From: CAZQEZ01 sp964592475
Lineage (GTDB): Bacteria > Bacteroidota > Bacteroidia > Cytophagales > Cyclobacteriaceae
DNA length: 34,482 nt
Reading direction: 5' to 3'
Assembly (NCBI GenBank): GCA_964592475.1
Contig: CAZQEZ010000036.1
Coordinates: 1 to 34,482, forward strand
Positions 33,842-34,482 of this stretch are shown piece after piece (position 1 is the first letter of the stretch; each line of letters begins with the position of its first letter). Both the position numbers and the translations under genes were made by a program. The notes below the pieces were generated by a model that was not told the origin of the DNA, made no database searches, and saw only the letters and a program-made list of their open reading frames with translations.

Positions 33842-34438
33842 ATGAAGAAAACAATGAGCTTATTGGCGATTACTTTAATGTTTTTCGCTTCTTGCAATAA
33901 CCAATCCGGAAATTCCGGTGATGCTTATTTTGAAAAGGGAGAATATGACAAAGCTATTGAAGCTTATAGTGAGGTTTTGGAAACAGATACCAGAAATATC
34001 AATATTTTGTTCAATAGAGGACGGGCCTACGAAGAATTAGGTAAACATGAAGAGGCAATAGCAGATTTTTCTAAAATATTGAAATTGGATGAAAATAATC
34101 CTAATGCTTTAGTTAGTATTGCCAGCATCAAACTCACCCAGGAAGAATACGAAGACGCGGTTTTTTATGCAGATCTTGCCATAGAAAATAGCAATAATAA
34201 TGCTGATGCCTATTTTCTTAAGGGTAGAGCATACCATAGACAGGGAAAGTTTAAAGAAGCAATAGAAGACTACAACTCAGCTATTAGCATTGATGCTAAT
34301 TTAGGTCTTGCTTTTTTATATCGTGGTGCTGCAAAAATTAGTTCTAAGAGACCTTCTTCCGGTTGTTCAGATTTAAAAAATGCCCAAACTTTAGGAATAA
34401 AGGAAGCTTCTTCTATGATTGAAAATTACTGTAAATAG
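33842..34438 (+). CDS. TPR-repeat lipoprotein
   Basis: Predicted lipoprotein of 198 aa from ATG 33842: signal MKKTMSLLAITLMFFASC with lipidated Cys18. The mature part has about four to five tetratricopeptide repeats, each with the W/Y-G-A-F-Y-A-P-type positions: AYFEKGEYDKAIEAYSEVLE, FNRGRAYEELGKHEEAIADF, ADAYFLKGRAYHRQGKFKEA and LAFLYRGAAKISSKRPSSGC. It ends in the GCSDLKNAQTLGIKEA phrase often seen at the C-terminus of Bacteroidota TPR proteins. TPRs bind peptides or protein partners, so it may assist assembly in the periplasm or outer membrane. A strong Shine-Dalgarno site supports the start. Confidence 0.88.
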   Translation: MKKTMSLLAITLMFFASCNNQSGNSGDAYFEKGEYDKAIEAYSEVLETDTRNINILFNRGRAYEELGKHEEAIADFSKILKLDENNPNALVSIASIKLTQEEYEDAVFYADLAIENSNNNADAYFLKGRAYHRQGKFKEAIEDYNSAISIDANLGLAFLYRGAAKISSKRPSSGCSDLKNAQTLGIKEASSMIENYCK

Positions 34439-34465
34439 ATATTTTAATTTTTTAAAGATAAATAT

Positions 34466-34482
34466 ATGAAAGATGCTATATA
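34466..34482 (+). CDS. Possible start of a further gene, cut by the window end
   Basis: ATG at 34466 reads MKDAI and runs off the window. It lies 28 bases after the TPR gene stop on the same strand, a common operon spacing. Too short to name, and it may be chance. Confidence 0.3.

Overview
The window reads as chromosomal DNA of a Bacteroidota bacterium, most likely of the Cytophagales type. This is inferred from low GC content, many Bacteroidota-style lipoproteins and secreted proteins, Bacteroidota promoter boxes (TAnnTTTG) upstream of many genes, near absence of Shine-Dalgarno sites, and gene types common in that phylum: choice-of-anchor L plus OmpA protein, large M14 peptidase, MenC of the menaquinone pathway, and a DtxR/MntR-type regulator. 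No phage, transposase, integrase or CRISPR array is visible. The genes are mostly housekeeping and envelope functions, with several decayed or structurally unusual spots between them.

Layout. 1-2101 (+): 3' part of a secreted choice-of-anchor L/OmpA protein and a rhomboid protease. 2168-2256: a nested inverted-repeat element. 2272-5599 (-): M14 peptidase and PlsC-like acyltransferase. 5711-5784 (-): tRNA-Ala(GGC) with its own promoter and terminator. 5889-7957 (-): lipoprotein and outer-membrane barrel pair. 8257-9937 (+): rpiB and a class III aminotransferase. 9940-14152 (-): TerB-like/PH-like protein, zinc-less sirtuin, topA. 14287-15881 (+): SixA-like phosphatase and an arginase/agmatinase-family enzyme. 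15888-20093 (-): small lipoprotein, an overlapping pair of photolyases (class II CPD type and Fe-S (6-4) type), and an NAD(P)-binding SDR-like protein. 20277-22839 (-): double-FKBP lipoprotein, a 3' fragment of an mscS channel gene, and queA. 22953-27204 (+): unknown secreted protein, menC, SDR oxidoreductase, the relic of an App1-type gene, and a K+-channel-like protein. 27285-30608 (+): lactonase-family lipoprotein and transketolase. 30671-31327 (-): DtxR/MntR-type regulator with two operator-like palindromes in front of it. 31364-31912: a 549-base non-coding stretch. 31913-34438 (+): dapD, a DUF3108 protein, a TPR lipoprotein, and possibly the start of one more gene at the window edge.

How the genes work together. 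The two photolyase genes overlap by four bases (ATGA) and together would repair both main UV lesions. topA and the sirtuin gene are three bases apart. rpiB and tkt both serve the non-oxidative pentose phosphate pathway but lie 20 kb apart. The parts most worth a second look are the photolyase operon, the metalloregulator operators and repeated palindromes at 31365-31740, the nested repeat at 2168-2256, the two gene relics (mscS and App1-type), the TerB/PH-like protein, and two genes whose promoter box sits four bases before the start codon. I found no clear new multi-gene system.
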